A stretch of DNA of 33,585 nucleotides from Cellulomonas triticagri (GTDB taxonomy: Bacteria > Actinomycetota > Actinomycetes > Actinomycetales > Cellulomonadaceae): positions 1-33,585 of the forward strand of contig NZ_RFFI01000037.1 of NCBI RefSeq assembly GCF_003696205.1, given 5' to 3'. The notes under the pieces were generated by a model. That model did not search any database. It saw only the letters and a list, made by a program, of their open reading frames with translations, and was not told the DNA's origin. Positions 18,460-26,285 of this stretch are shown here, one piece after another; within the stretch, counting starts at the first letter, position 1, and each line of letters begins with the position of its first letter. The position numbers were made by a program, and so were the translations under genes.

Positions 18460-19482
18460 ATGCCAGGTCAGGTGACGCTCAGCGACGTCGCGCGGGAGGC
18501 GGGGGTCTCTCTCGCGACGGCCTCCCGTGCGCTCAACGGCAGTGCCAACCGCACCGTGGGGGAGGAGCTGCGCAAGCGCGTGCACGTCGCCGCGTCGCGG
18601 CTGCGCTACTCGCCGGACGGCATCGCGCAGGCGATGGCGCGCGGTCGCACCACCACCCTCGGGCTCGTGGTGCACGACATCGCCGACCCGTACTTCTCGG
18701 CCGTCGCCGCCGGGGTCGCCGCCGCGGCCACCGCGGGCGGGCTGTCCGTGACGCTGGCCGTCACCGGGGACGACCCGCGGCGCGAGGCGGAGGTCGTGCA
18801 CCAAATGGAGCGCCAGCGGGCGCGTGCCGTGGTGCTCGCGGGTGGCCGGTCCGGCGACCCGGAGGCGGACGAGGCGCTGCGCGCGGCCATCGCGTCGTTC
18901 CGGGGCATCGGCGGCGCCGTGGCGGTCGTCGGCCGCGACGGCCTGGGCGTGGACACCGTCGTCGTCCCGAACCGGGACGGCGCCGCCGACCTCGCGCGGG
19001 CCCTGCACGGACGCGGCTACCGCCGGTTCGCCGTCCTCGCCGGCCCGGAGCAGCACGCGGCCGCCGCCGAGCGCGCGGCGGGCTTCACGTCCGCGCTCGA
19101 CGCCCTGGGTGCCACGGTGCCCGCTCCGCTGGTGCTGCACTCGCCGTTCACGCGCGACGGCGGGCACGAGGCGATGTCCCGCCTGCTCGCGGGCGAGGGG
19201 CGCGACGTCGACCTGGTCTTCGCCGTCGGCGACGTCATGGCCGTGGGCGCGCTCACCGCGGCCCGCGAGGCCGGCGTCTCGGTGCCGGAGGACCTCGGGC
19301 TCGCCGGGTTCGACGACATCCCGGCCCTGCGGGACGTCACCCCGGGGCTGACCACCGTGCGGCTGCCGCTGGACCAGATCGGTGCCGAGGCGACCCGCCT
19401 CGTGCTCCAGGCCGGGGAGGAGCCGGTGCTCGCGCCGGTCGCGAGCGAGGTCGTGCTGCGGGAGTCGACGCCCGGTCGCTGA
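18460..19482 (+). CDS. LacI/GalR-family transcriptional regulator
   Basis: This 340-residue repressor-type protein has an N-terminal helix-turn-helix (VTLSDVAREAGVSLATASRA, residues 5-24), a hinge (RLRYSPDGIAQAMARG) and a two-lobed periplasmic-binding-like sensor (TTTLGLVVHDIADPYF; VFAVGDVMAVGAL; LGLAGFDDIP). It should bind DNA as a dimer and respond to a sugar or related ligand. ATG at 18460 is chosen because it is six bases after TACCCT and because LacI proteins start just before the helix. An in-frame GTG upstream would add about 40 residues without similarity. No sugar operon is adjacent; the MFS sugar porter at 23940 is the nearest candidate target, which is speculative. Confidence 0.92.
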   Translation: MPGQVTLSDVAREAGVSLATASRALNGSANRTVGEELRKRVHVAASRLRYSPDGIAQAMARGRTTTLGLVVHDIADPYFSAVAAGVAAAATAGGLSVTLAVTGDDPRREAEVVHQMERQRARAVVLAGGRSGDPEADEALRAAIASFRGIGGAVAVVGRDGLGVDTVVVPNRDGAADLARALHGRGYRRFAVLAGPEQHAAAAERAAGFTSALDALGATVPAPLVLHSPFTRDGGHEAMSRLLAGEGRDVDLVFAVGDVMAVGALTAAREAGVSVPEDLGLAGFDDIPALRDVTPGLTTVRLPLDQIGAEATRLVLQAGEEPVLAPVASEVVLRESTPGR

Positions 19483-19484
19483 CC

Positions 19485-19505
19485 CGGTCGGGTCGGACCC
19501 GGCCG
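19485..19505. terminator. Shared hairpin between convergent lacI-type and tetR-type genes
   Basis: CGGTCGGG (19485-19492) pairs with CCCGGCCG (19498-19505), with one G-U pair and a five-base loop. It fills the 25-base gap between two stop codons and can end transcription from both sides. Confidence 0.55.
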
Positions 19506-19507
19506 CG

Positions 19508-20137
19508 TCAGGGGCGGGCGAGCAGCGCCAGCAGGTCCTCGACGTCGACGCGCTCCCCGGGCAGCGGGTCCCCGCCCGGGCGCAGGGCCGCGCGCAGCAG
19601 CCCGGTGCGCCGCGCGAGCAGCGCGGAGTTCACCTCGTCCGGCAGTCCCGGGGTGCCGTGCATCGCGGCGGCGAACATCAGCACGATCTCTGGTGTGCCG
19701 ACGTCGTCGCGCACCAGGCCGAGCCGCTGGGCGGTCCGCACGACCTCGCCCGCGGCGTTCGCGGTGCGCGCGCGGACCGCGACGAGCTCCTCGGTGAACA
19801 CGTCGGCATCGCGCGCGTGCGGGACGAGGACCGGCAGCAGCACGGGCAGGCCGGAGTCGAGGAAGCCGCCGAGGAACGCGTCCCACGCCGCTGCCGGGTC
19901 GTCGCCGTCCAGGCCGGTGCGCGCGGCGGCCAGCAGCCCGCCGACGTGGGCGAGCCGGTCGGCGACGACGGCCTGCACCAGGCGGGTCCGGTCGGGGAAG
20001 TGCCGGTACACGGTGCCGATGCCGACCCCGGCGGCGCGGGCGACGGCCTCCACCGGGACGTCGAGGCCCTGCACCGAGTAGAGCGCCCGGGCGGTGTCGA
20101 GGACGCGCTGCCGGTTCCGTGCCGCGTCCGCCCTCAT
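19508..20137 (-). CDS. TetR-family transcriptional regulator
   Basis: This 209-residue protein has an N-terminal DNA-binding domain with ARNRQRVLDTARALYSVQGL and the helix-turn-helix VEAVARAAGVGIGTVYRHFP (residues 29-48), the TetR signature. The C-terminal helical ligand domain is variable. ATG at 20137 is chosen over the one at 20158 because TATGCT lies exactly six bases before it (leaderless). The gene is divergent from an ABC exporter, with a palindromic operator in the 107-base gap. By analogy with many TetR-exporter pairs it probably represses the transporter and itself, and releases DNA when it binds the exported compound. Ligand unknown. Confidence 0.92.
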   Translation of the reverse strand: MRADAARNRQRVLDTARALYSVQGLDVPVEAVARAAGVGIGTVYRHFPDRTRLVQAVVADRLAHVGGLLAAARTGLDGDDPAAAWDAFLGGFLDSGLPVLLPVLVPHARDADVFTEELVAVRARTANAAGEVVRTAQRLGLVRDDVGTPEIVLMFAAAMHGTPGLPDEVNSALLARRTGLLRAALRPGGDPLPGERVDVEDLLALLARP

Positions 20138-20143
20138 CCCGGC

Positions 20144-20149
20144 AGCATA
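20144..20149 (-). promoter_or_regulatory. -10 element for leaderless tetR-type mRNA
   Basis: On the minus strand TATGCT, six bases (GCCGGG), then ATG at 20137. A good TAnnnT hexamer; the operator at 20159-20181 covers its -35 region. Confidence 0.55.
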
Positions 20150-20158
20150 GGTCCTCAT

Positions 20159-20181
20159 AACCGGAAGCGGAGCCTCCGGTT
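20159..20181. promoter_or_regulatory. Palindromic TetR-type operator between tetR-type gene and ABC exporter
   Basis: AACCGGA-N9-TCCGGTT is a perfect 7-bp inverted repeat; inside it GC (20167-20168) and GC (20172-20173) extend the symmetry. A 23-bp site of this kind between a divergent TetR gene and its neighbour is the normal operator position. It overlaps the -35 regions of both promoters, so one bound repressor could silence both. Confidence 0.65.
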
Positions 20182-20184
20182 CGG

Positions 20185-20193
20185 TGCTACGGT
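20185..20193 (+). promoter_or_regulatory. Extended -10 promoter of the ABC exporter
   Basis: TGC followed by TACGGT gives an extended -10 (TGn-TAnnnT) starting four bases after the operator. Expected start near 20200, 45 bases before the GTG at 20245. Confidence 0.45.
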
Positions 20194-20244
20194 GCTGCCG
20201 AACGGGCGCCACGGACGACGCCCCGGCCTCGGGAGGCGAGCGCC

Positions 20245-21309
20245 GTGCGCGCGATGATCCTCAAGGAGTTCCGCGAGCTGCGCCGTGACCGGCGCACGGT
20301 CGCGATGCTGGTCGTGCTGCCGCTGCTGCTGCTCACGATCTTCGGGTTCGCCGCGAACTTCACCGTCGACACCCTCACCGCCGTCGCCGTCGGCCCGGGC
20401 GCCGCCGACGCGACCGCGCAGGTCGCGGCGGCCCCGGCGGGAAGCGTGGCGCTCGACGTCCGGGCCGTGCGCCCCGACGCCGACCGTGCGGCGGCCGTCG
20501 CCGACCTCGCCGCCGACCGCTACGACCTCGCGCTCGTCACCACCGCCTCCGGGCCCCCGGAGATCCTCGTCGACGGGACGAACCTGTTCGCCGCACAGGC
20601 CGCTGACGTCCTGGTCGCCCGCCTCGGCGACGCCGTCACCTCGGAGACGCTGTTCAACCCCGACCTCACGACCGCGTGGGTCATGGTCCCGGCGCTCATC
20701 GGCCTGATCCTCACCTTCATCGGCACGATCATCACCAGCATCGGCCTGGTCAAGGAGCGCGCCGCCGGGACGCTGGAGCAGCTCGCCGTGATGCCGCTGC
20801 GGCCCGTGGACGTCATCGTCGGCAAGATCGCGCCCTACTTCCTGCTCGCCGCCGCCGACATGGTCCTCGTGACCGTCCTCGGCATGCTGCTGTTCGACGT
20901 GCCGTTCCGCGGGAGCGTCGCGCTGCTCGTCGTCGCGGGTGCGGTGTTCCTGCTCGTGGTCCTCGGCATCGGCGTGCTCATCTCGACGGTCTCGCAGAAC
21001 GCCGGGCAGGCCATCCAGGCCGCGATCCTCGTGCTGCTGCCGCAGATCCTGCTGTCCGGGTTCATCTTCCCGCTCGACGCGATGGCGCCCGGCGTCCGGT
21101 GGATCGGGTACGTGCTGCCGCTCACCTGGTTCGTGAAGATCTCGCAGGGCGTCATGCTGCGGGACGCCGGGCTCGACTCGCTCTGGCTGCCGTTGACGAT
21201 CCTGTGCGGCATGGCCGTGCTCGTGTTCGGCGCGGCCGTGCTGCGGTTCCGGGCGTCGATCACGCCCCACCGGAGCCGCGCCGCACGCGCCGCGGGGGTG
21301 TCCCGGTGA
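20245..21309 (+). CDS. ABC-2 type exporter permease
   Basis: This 354-residue membrane protein has a DrrB/YhhJ-like plan. A cytoplasmic N-terminus (ILKEFRELRRDRRT) precedes TM1 at about 18-37. A long extracytoplasmic loop runs to about residue 145, and five further helices follow from about 146. VKERAAGTLEQLAVMPLRPVDV and LLPQILLSGFIFPLDAMAP are characteristic of ABC2_membrane_3 permeases. Such proteins export drugs or lipids. GTG at 20245 follows GGGAGGCGAG. Its TGA overlaps the next gene as GTGA, so the two are translationally coupled. Only one permease is encoded, so it probably works as a homodimer with the fused ATPase. Confidence 0.9.
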   Translation: MRAMILKEFRELRRDRRTVAMLVVLPLLLLTIFGFAANFTVDTLTAVAVGPGAADATAQVAAAPAGSVALDVRAVRPDADRAAAVADLAADRYDLALVTTASGPPEILVDGTNLFAAQAADVLVARLGDAVTSETLFNPDLTTAWVMVPALIGLILTFIGTIITSIGLVKERAAGTLEQLAVMPLRPVDVIVGKIAPYFLLAAADMVLVTVLGMLLFDVPFRGSVALLVVAGAVFLLVVLGIGVLISTVSQNAGQAIQAAILVLLPQILLSGFIFPLDAMAPGVRWIGYVLPLTWFVKISQGVMLRDAGLDSLWLPLTILCGMAVLVFGAAVLRFRASITPHRSRAARAAGVSR

Positions 21310-23030
21310 CCGCCGGGGCACGGGTGGGGGCCACCTGGGGCCTGACCGGCGTCACCGTGCGTGCGGGTGGCCGGACTGTCCTGGACGACGTCACGCTCGC
21401 CGTGCCGCCCGGCGAGGTCACGGCGGTCGTCGGCGGGGACGGTGCCGGGAAGTCCACCCTGGCGCGCCTGCTCGTCGGCCGGGTGCTCCCGGACAGCGGC
21501 ACGGTCGCCGCGCCCGGTCGCGCGCGCACCGGGTACCTCCCGGCGACGTCCGGGGTCTGGGCGGACCTCAGCGTCGCCGAGCACGTCGACCTCGTCGCGT
21601 CCGCCGCGCGCCTCGACCCCGCGACCACCCGGACCCGCGCCGCCGCGCTGCTCGGCGCCGCCGGGCTCGCCGACGTCCCCGACCGGCTGGGTCGCGCGCT
21701 GTCCGGCGGGATGCGGCAGAAGCTCGGGTTCTGCCTCGCGCTGCTGCCCGCACCCGACCTCGTCGTGCTCGACGAGCCGTCCACCGGCGTCGACCCCGTG
21801 AGCCGCGTCGACCTGTGGCGGATGATGTCCGCCGCCGCGGCCGACGGCGTCGCGGTCCTGCTCACCACCACCTACCTCGACGAGGCCGAGCGCGCGGCGA
21901 CCGTCCTCGTCCTCGACGCGGGCGCCGAGGTCTACCGGGGCGACCCCGCCGGGGCGGCCGGGGTCGTGCGGGGCGCCGTGGCCGTGCTCGACGCGGCGCC
22001 CGCGGACGGCACCCCGGTGTGGCGGCGGGGGCGGACGTTCCACGCCCTCGTCCGCCGCGCGGCGGGAGCCGCACCGGCCGACCTGGAGGACGCCGTGATC
22101 GCGCTCGCCCTGGAGCACGGGGGCGCCGCGACGCGGGCGCGGCCGCGACCCCCGTGCCGCCCGCCGGTGGCGGACGACGTGCCCGCCGTCGTCGCCCGCC
22201 ACGTCGTCACCACCCTCGGTGACGTGCGGGCCGTGGACGAGGTCGACCTCGACGTCCACCCGGGGGAGGTCGTCGGGCTGCTCGGCGCGAACGGCGCCGG
22301 CAAGACCACCCTGATCCGCACGCTGCTCGGTCTGCTCACGCCCACCAGCGGGACCGTCACCGTCCTCGGCGGCACCCCCGACCGGGGCGTCCGCCGCCAG
22401 ATCGGCTACGTCCCCCAGGGTCTCGGGCTCGCCGCCGACCTCACCGTCGCCGAGAACCTCGCGTTCGTCGCCGCCGTCTACGGGCTGCCGGGCGCCCCGG
22501 AACCGCCTCCCGACCTCGCCGGGCTGCGGGACCGCCTCGTCGGCGACCTCGGCCTCGGCCTGCAGCGCCGCCTCGCGTTCGCCGCGGCCCTCGCGCACCG
22601 GCCCGGGCTGCTGGTGCTCGACGAGCCCACCTCCGGCGTCGACCCGCTCGCCCGCGCCGCCCTGTGGGACACCGTGCACGAGCAGGCCGAGGCGGGGGCC
22701 GCCGTCCTCGTCACGACGCACTACATGCAGGAGGCCGAGCAGTGCGACCGGCTGCTCCTGCTGTCCCGCGGCCGCGCCGTCGGCGGCGGGACCCTCGACG
22801 CCGTCCTCGCGGGGGCGACGTCGGTGGAGGTCCGCGCCGCCGGGTGGCAGGCGGCGTTCGCCGCGCTCGGCGCGGCCGGGCTGCCGGTGACCGTGGCCGG
22901 GCGGGTGGTACGGGTCGCGGGGGTCGAGGCCGGCGCGGTCGAGGGCGCGCTCGCCGCCGCGGGAGTGGCCGGCGAGGTGCGGGTGGTGCCGGCGCGCCTG
23001 GAGGAGGTGCTGGTGCTCGCCGAGTCCTAG
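21306..23030 (+). CDS. ABC exporter ATPase with two fused, unequal nucleotide-binding domains
   Basis: This 574-residue protein carries two ABC domains. NBD1 has Walker A GGDGAGKST (43-51), signature LSGGM (132-136) and Walker B VVLDEPS (153-159). It lacks the Q-loop Gln (GYLPA, A80) and the H-loop His (T189 in LTTTYLDEAE). NBD2 has Walker A GANGAGKTT (327-335), Q371, Walker B LLVLDE (435-440) and H472, but its signature is LGLGL (415-419) where LSGGQ is expected. One composite site (NBD2 Walker motifs with the NBD1 signature) is therefore complete and the other is degenerate. The linker is about 90 residues. GTG at 21306 overlaps the permease stop. It should energise the partner permease. 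Confidence 0.9.
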   Translation: MTAGARVGATWGLTGVTVRAGGRTVLDDVTLAVPPGEVTAVVGGDGAGKSTLARLLVGRVLPDSGTVAAPGRARTGYLPATSGVWADLSVAEHVDLVASAARLDPATTRTRAAALLGAAGLADVPDRLGRALSGGMRQKLGFCLALLPAPDLVVLDEPSTGVDPVSRVDLWRMMSAAAADGVAVLLTTTYLDEAERAATVLVLDAGAEVYRGDPAGAAGVVRGAVAVLDAAPADGTPVWRRGRTFHALVRRAAGAAPADLEDAVIALALEHGGAATRARPRPPCRPPVADDVPAVVARHVVTTLGDVRAVDEVDLDVHPGEVVGLLGANGAGKTTLIRTLLGLLTPTSGTVTVLGGTPDRGVRRQIGYVPQGLGLAADLTVAENLAFVAAVYGLPGAPEPPPDLAGLRDRLVGDLGLGLQRRLAFAAALAHRPGLLVLDEPTSGVDPLARAALWDTVHEQAEAGAAVLVTTHYMQEAEQCDRLLLLSRGRAVGGGTLDAVLAGATSVEVRAAGWQAAFAALGAAGLPVTVAGRVVRVAGVEAGAVEGALAAAGVAGEVRVVPARLEEVLVLAES

Positions 23031-23791
23031 CGGAACGACGCGACGGCCTCCGGGTACGCCTCCGCCAGCGCCTTCGTCTCGTCGTGCTGCGGCTCCCGCA
23101 GCAGCGTCCCGAGCGGTCCGGTCTCGACGACGCGTCCCTCGCCGAGGACGTGCACGGTCGCGGCGAGCCGGTCGACGAGCCGCAGGTCGTGGGAGACGAC
23201 GAGCAGCCCCACCCCGGCCTCGGCGAGCCCGGCGAGCTCGTCGGCGACGGCGTCCCGCAGGGCGGGGTCGAGGGCGGTGGCGGGCTCGTCGAGGACGAGG
23301 ATCTCGGGGCGGGTGGCGAGGGCGTCGGCGAGGACGACGCGCTGGCGCTCGCCGCCGGACAGCGAGTAGAGGGTGCGGTCGAGGTAGCGGCCTTCGAGGC
23401 CGACGCGGGCGAGGACGTCGGCGGGCTCCTGCCCGGTGGGGCGGCCGGCCTTGCGGGCGTCGTCGAGGGTGCCCTTGAGCAGGCGTGCGACGGTGGTGCG
23501 CGGGTCGACGCCGACGAGGCCCTCCTGGTGGATGGCCCGGACGACGGAGCGGAACGCCTTGGTCTCCTTGCGGGACATCTTGCCGACGGGTCGGGCGCCG
23601 TAGGTGGCGCGTCCGGAGGTGGCCTTGTGCCGGCCGAGCAGGACCTGGACGAGCGTGGACTTGCCGGCGCCGGAGCGGCCGATGATGCCGACGGTCTCGC
23701 CGGGGGCGACGGACAGGGTGGCGCCCTGGAGGACGGGCTGGCCGCCGTAGCCGGCCCAGACGTCGGTGGCGGCCAGGGCGGTGCCGCTCAT
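23027..23791 (-). CDS. Orphan ABC ATPase, Opp/Dpp-type
   Basis: The protein has 254 residues with all ABC motifs: Walker A GRSGAGKST at 38-46, Q-loop in RAIHQEGLV, signature LSGGERQRVVLADALA, Walker B ILVLDEPATALD and H-loop VVSHDLRL. It is most like the OppF/DppF ATPases of peptide or nickel importers, which work with two permeases and a binding protein; none is present. ATG at 23791 has a full Shine-Dalgarno (GGAGGTGA) and overlaps the stop of a short upstream frame as ATGA, an arrangement usual inside such operons. Its TAG stop shares CTAG with the stop of the convergent exporter ATPase. It is probably a remnant of a larger operon, or it serves a distant transporter. Confidence 0.85.
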   Translation of the reverse strand: MSGTALAATDVWAGYGGQPVLQGATLSVAPGETVGIIGRSGAGKSTLVQVLLGRHKATSGRATYGARPVGKMSRKETKAFRSVVRAIHQEGLVGVDPRTTVARLLKGTLDDARKAGRPTGQEPADVLARVGLEGRYLDRTLYSLSGGERQRVVLADALATRPEILVLDEPATALDPALRDAVADELAGLAEAGVGLLVVSHDLRLVDRLAATVHVLGEGRVVETGPLGTLLREPQHDETKALAEAYPEAVASFR

Positions 23792-23844
23792 CGGGTCACC
23801 TCCGCGCGCTCGGTGCTGGTGGTGGTCTGGTGCGGCGTTCCCAC
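23788..23844 (-). CDS. Short upstream frame (18 codons), coupled to the orphan ATPase
   Basis: GTG at 23844, with GAGAGG about eight bases before it, opens MGTPHQTTTSTERAEVTR and stops in TGA that overlaps the ATPase ATG (ATGA). It may be a leader peptide giving translational coupling, or the surviving 3' end of a lost upstream operon gene. TTGACC about 25 bases further upstream is a possible -35. No similarity is recognisable, and expression is unproven. Confidence 0.35.
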   Translation of the reverse strand: MGTPHQTTTSTERAEVTR

Positions 23845-23885
23845 GGTCAGTCCTCTCGAGGCGTCGGTCTCGGTCAAATGAACGG

Positions 23886-23920
23886 CCGAGCCCCCCGCGA
23901 AGTTTCCGCGAGGGGCTCGG
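23886..23920 (-). terminator. Hairpin terminator after the sugar porter
   Basis: CCGAGCCCC (23886-23894) pairs with GGGGCTCGG (23912-23920), then one mismatch, then CGCG/CGCG, with a seven-base loop. On the minus strand it is followed by a short T-rich stretch. It separates the porter from the orphan ATPase, so they are not one simple operon. Confidence 0.7.
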
Positions 23921-23939
23921 TCGAGGGCAAGTGCGCGGG

Positions 23940-25394
23940 TCAGGCGCGGGTGCGGCGGGGCCGCGCGGCGGGGAGGTCGTCCATGTCCTCGAGCTCGACG
24001 CCCTTGGTCTCGGGCACCTTGCCGAGCACGAACACGAACGAGAGGCCCGCGAAGACGGCGTACATGAGGTACGGGCCGGTGGCGCCGAACGCGTCGAGCA
24101 TGGGCGGGAAGGTGACGGTGATGAGGAAGTTCGCGATCCACTGGGCGGCGGCGGCGACGCCGAGCGCGGCGGCGCGGATGCGGTTGGGGAACATCTCGCC
24201 GAGCAGCACCCAGACGAGCGGGCCCCAGGAGGCGCCGAAGAAGACGACGAACGCGTTCGCGGCGACGAGGGCGACGGGGCCCCACGACCCGGGCAGGGAG
24301 ACGTCCTCGCCGCTGCCAGACGCCTGGGTGAAGGCGATGGCCATGACGGCCAGCGAGATCGTCATGCCCGCGGAGCCGGTGAGCAGGATGGGCCGGCGGC
24401 CGACCTTGTCGATGAGCGCGATGGCGATGAACGTGACGGCGACGTTGGTGACAGCCGTGATGGTGGAGACGAGGAAGGACTGGCTCTCGTCGAACCCGAC
24501 GGCCTGCCACAGCGTCGTGGAGTAGTAGAAGATCACGTTGATGCCGACGAACTGCTGGAAGACGGACAGCAGGATGCCGACCCAGACGACGGGCAGCAGG
24601 CCGAACCGGGGCCCGCGCAGGCTGGACTTCTCGGCGACGTCCTTGTCCTTCTCGATGCCCTTCTCGATCTGGGCGACGCGCTCGCGCGGGTCCTCGTCGG
24701 CGCCGAGCACGCGCTCGAGGACGGCGACCGCCTCGTCGTGCCGGCCCATGGAGACGAGGTAGCGGGGCGACTCGGGGATGCGCAGCGCGAGGATCCCGTA
24801 GATCGCGGCGGGGACGACGGCGACGAGGAACATCCACCGCCACGCCTCCCAGCCCAGCCAGAGCTCCTCGGCGGCGCCGCCCGCGGTCTCGGCCAGCAGC
24901 TGGTCGGAGAGCAGGGCGGCGAAGATGCCGAGGGTGATGGCGAGCTGCTGCAGCGAGCCGAGGCGGCCGCGCAGCGCGGCGGGCGCGATCTCGGCGATGT
25001 AGGCGGGGGCGATGACGGAGGCGATGCCGATGCCGACGCCGGCCATGACGCGCCAGATGATGAGGTCCCAGGCGCTGAACGCGATGGCGGACAGGATCGA
25101 GGAGACGAAGAACAGCACGGCGCCGAGCACCATGACGCGGGTGCGGCCCCAGCGGTCGGCGAGGCGCCCACCGGCCCAGGCGCCGAACGCGCAGCCCAGC
25201 AGGGCGACGGCGACGACGAGCCCGGTGACGGTCGAGGACAGCGAGAACTGGCCCTCGATGGCGTCGACGGCGCCGTTGATGACGGACGAGTCGAAGCCGA
25301 ACAGGAACCCGCCGACCGCGGCGGCGACGGCGAGCCCGATGGCCTTGTTGTGCGACGGGTGCCTGCCCGTCGCGGGGACGCTGCTCGCAGCCAT
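23940..25394 (-). CDS. MFS sugar porter (sugar:H+ symporter type)
   Basis: This is a 484-residue, 12-helix transporter. Sugar-porter signatures are all present: GGFLFGFDSSVINGA in TM1, GGRLADRWGRTRVM between TM2 and TM3, PESPRYLVSMGR after TM6, QQFVGINVIFYYS in TM7, DKVGRRP, and VPETKGVELEDMD after TM12. It should import a hexose or pentose with protons, like XylE, GalP or actinobacterial glucose permease. ATG at 25394 is chosen for GAGGAG eight bases before it and because residues upstream are low in complexity. It is divergent from the hypothetical gene at 25620. The exact sugar cannot be read from these motifs. Confidence 0.93.
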   Translation of the reverse strand: MAASSVPATGRHPSHNKAIGLAVAAAVGGFLFGFDSSVINGAVDAIEGQFSLSSTVTGLVVAVALLGCAFGAWAGGRLADRWGRTRVMVLGAVLFFVSSILSAIAFSAWDLIIWRVMAGVGIGIASVIAPAYIAEIAPAALRGRLGSLQQLAITLGIFAALLSDQLLAETAGGAAEELWLGWEAWRWMFLVAVVPAAIYGILALRIPESPRYLVSMGRHDEAVAVLERVLGADEDPRERVAQIEKGIEKDKDVAEKSSLRGPRFGLLPVVWVGILLSVFQQFVGINVIFYYSTTLWQAVGFDESQSFLVSTITAVTNVAVTFIAIALIDKVGRRPILLTGSAGMTISLAVMAIAFTQASGSGEDVSLPGSWGPVALVAANAFVVFFGASWGPLVWVLLGEMFPNRIRAAALGVAAAAQWIANFLITVTFPPMLDAFGATGPYLMYAVFAGLSFVFVLGKVPETKGVELEDMDDLPAARPRRTRA

Positions 25395-25607
25395 GACGTT
25401 CTCCTCGTTGTGCTGATCAACCCTGCGGGGTCCACCTGCGGCCGGAGCACGTCGTCGGGCGCCGGTCGAGGCGTTCCCCACCTTTCACCTGCGCGGCACA
25501 TCGCGCACCCGGAGCGCCGGGGGAGACGTGCGGCAGGCACGGTAACCCCCTGCGCACCGGCGCGCGCGGCGAGGCGCCCGGAGGCGACGCCGCCCGTGGG
25601 GACGGCG
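25395..25607. other. Divergent intergenic region upstream of the sugar porter
   Basis: About 210 bases without a gene. On the minus strand TACCGT at 25544-25539 is a possible -10 for the porter, which would give a leader of about 135 bases. I see no clear catabolite-control palindrome; TGATCA at 25418-25423 is the only obvious one. Confidence 0.3.
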
Positions 25608-25613
25608 CAGAAT
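25608..25613 (+). promoter_or_regulatory. -10 element for leaderless hypothetical-protein mRNA
   Basis: CAGAAT, six bases (CGGGGG), then GTG at 25620. It keeps the A and T of the -10 consensus and matches the leaderless geometry seen elsewhere in the window. The run of G precludes a normal Shine-Dalgarno. Confidence 0.5.
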
Positions 25614-25619
25614 CGGGGG

Positions 25620-26285
25620 GTGACGTCCGACCACGGCTCCCACGGCCCCGCCCGCCGCCCCCGCTTCCGCCGTCCCGCGATGCTCGACCCGCGGGACGCC
25701 GACGCGCTGCCGGGCGACATGGACCCGGCGCTGCGCTCGCAGGTCGCACACACGACGGCGGCGGCGATCGTGCACGGCGGCCGGTCGGCGGGGGAGGGCG
25801 ACCCGGCGCTGGTGCAGCGGCTGGTGCGCCTGGTGGAGACCGAGGGCCTGGACGTGGTGGCGGCGCTGTGGTCGGACAGCCCGGCGACGACGCTGCCGGG
25901 GACGCTGTGGCGGCTGTACGTGCTGCGGGAGTGGGTGCGCCGGGACCCGCAGACGCTGGCGGACCGGTACCGGCTGGGCCTGGAGGCCGCGCCGGTGCAG
26001 CACGTGGTCGTGGGCGTGGTCAGCCCGCCCGGGCCCGAGGAGCTGCGGGTGCTGCTGGACCAGGTGCTGTCGGGTGTGTGGACGGGCGACCTGGCGGTGA
26101 CGCTGGAGCGCGGCGGGGCGTTCTGCCGGGTGCTGGCGACGGGGGCGGCGTTCGACGCGGACCACCTGGACCTCGCGCCCGGGGACGCGTCGGCCCGGCT
26201 GACGCGCAGCGCCGGGTCGCTGCTGCGCACGGCCGAGGAGCTGGAGCACGCGGCGGCGCTGTGGCGGTCCGGCAGCCTGGAGTAG
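25620..26285 (+). CDS. Conserved-looking hypothetical protein
   Basis: This soluble 221-residue protein has no signal peptide or membrane segment. After a basic, His/Arg-rich start (residues 1-25) it reads as a mixed alpha-helical protein with recognisable blocks ALWSDSPATTLPGTLWRLYV and VLREWVRRDPQTLADRYRLG, then a C-terminal helix rich in Ala/Glu. I do not recognise the family; I have an unsupported impression that similar proteins occur widely in actinobacteria. Strong third-position GC shows it is a real gene. The GTG at 25620 is fixed by the leaderless promoter. It is followed by the structured RNA and the phosphate-uptake operon, but nothing in the protein itself points to phosphate. 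Confidence 0.75.
   Translation: MTSDHGSHGPARRPRFRRPAMLDPRDADALPGDMDPALRSQVAHTTAAAIVHGGRSAGEGDPALVQRLVRLVETEGLDVVAALWSDSPATTLPGTLWRLYVLREWVRRDPQTLADRYRLGLEAAPVQHVVVGVVSPPGPEELRVLLDQVLSGVWTGDLAVTLERGGAFCRVLATGAAFDADHLDLAPGDASARLTRSAGSLLRTAEELEHAAALWRSGSLE

Noticed and set aside
18460..19482. LacI-type regulator as part of the clpC transcript
   Set aside because: An 18-bp perfect hairpin and a separate leaderless promoter lie between them.
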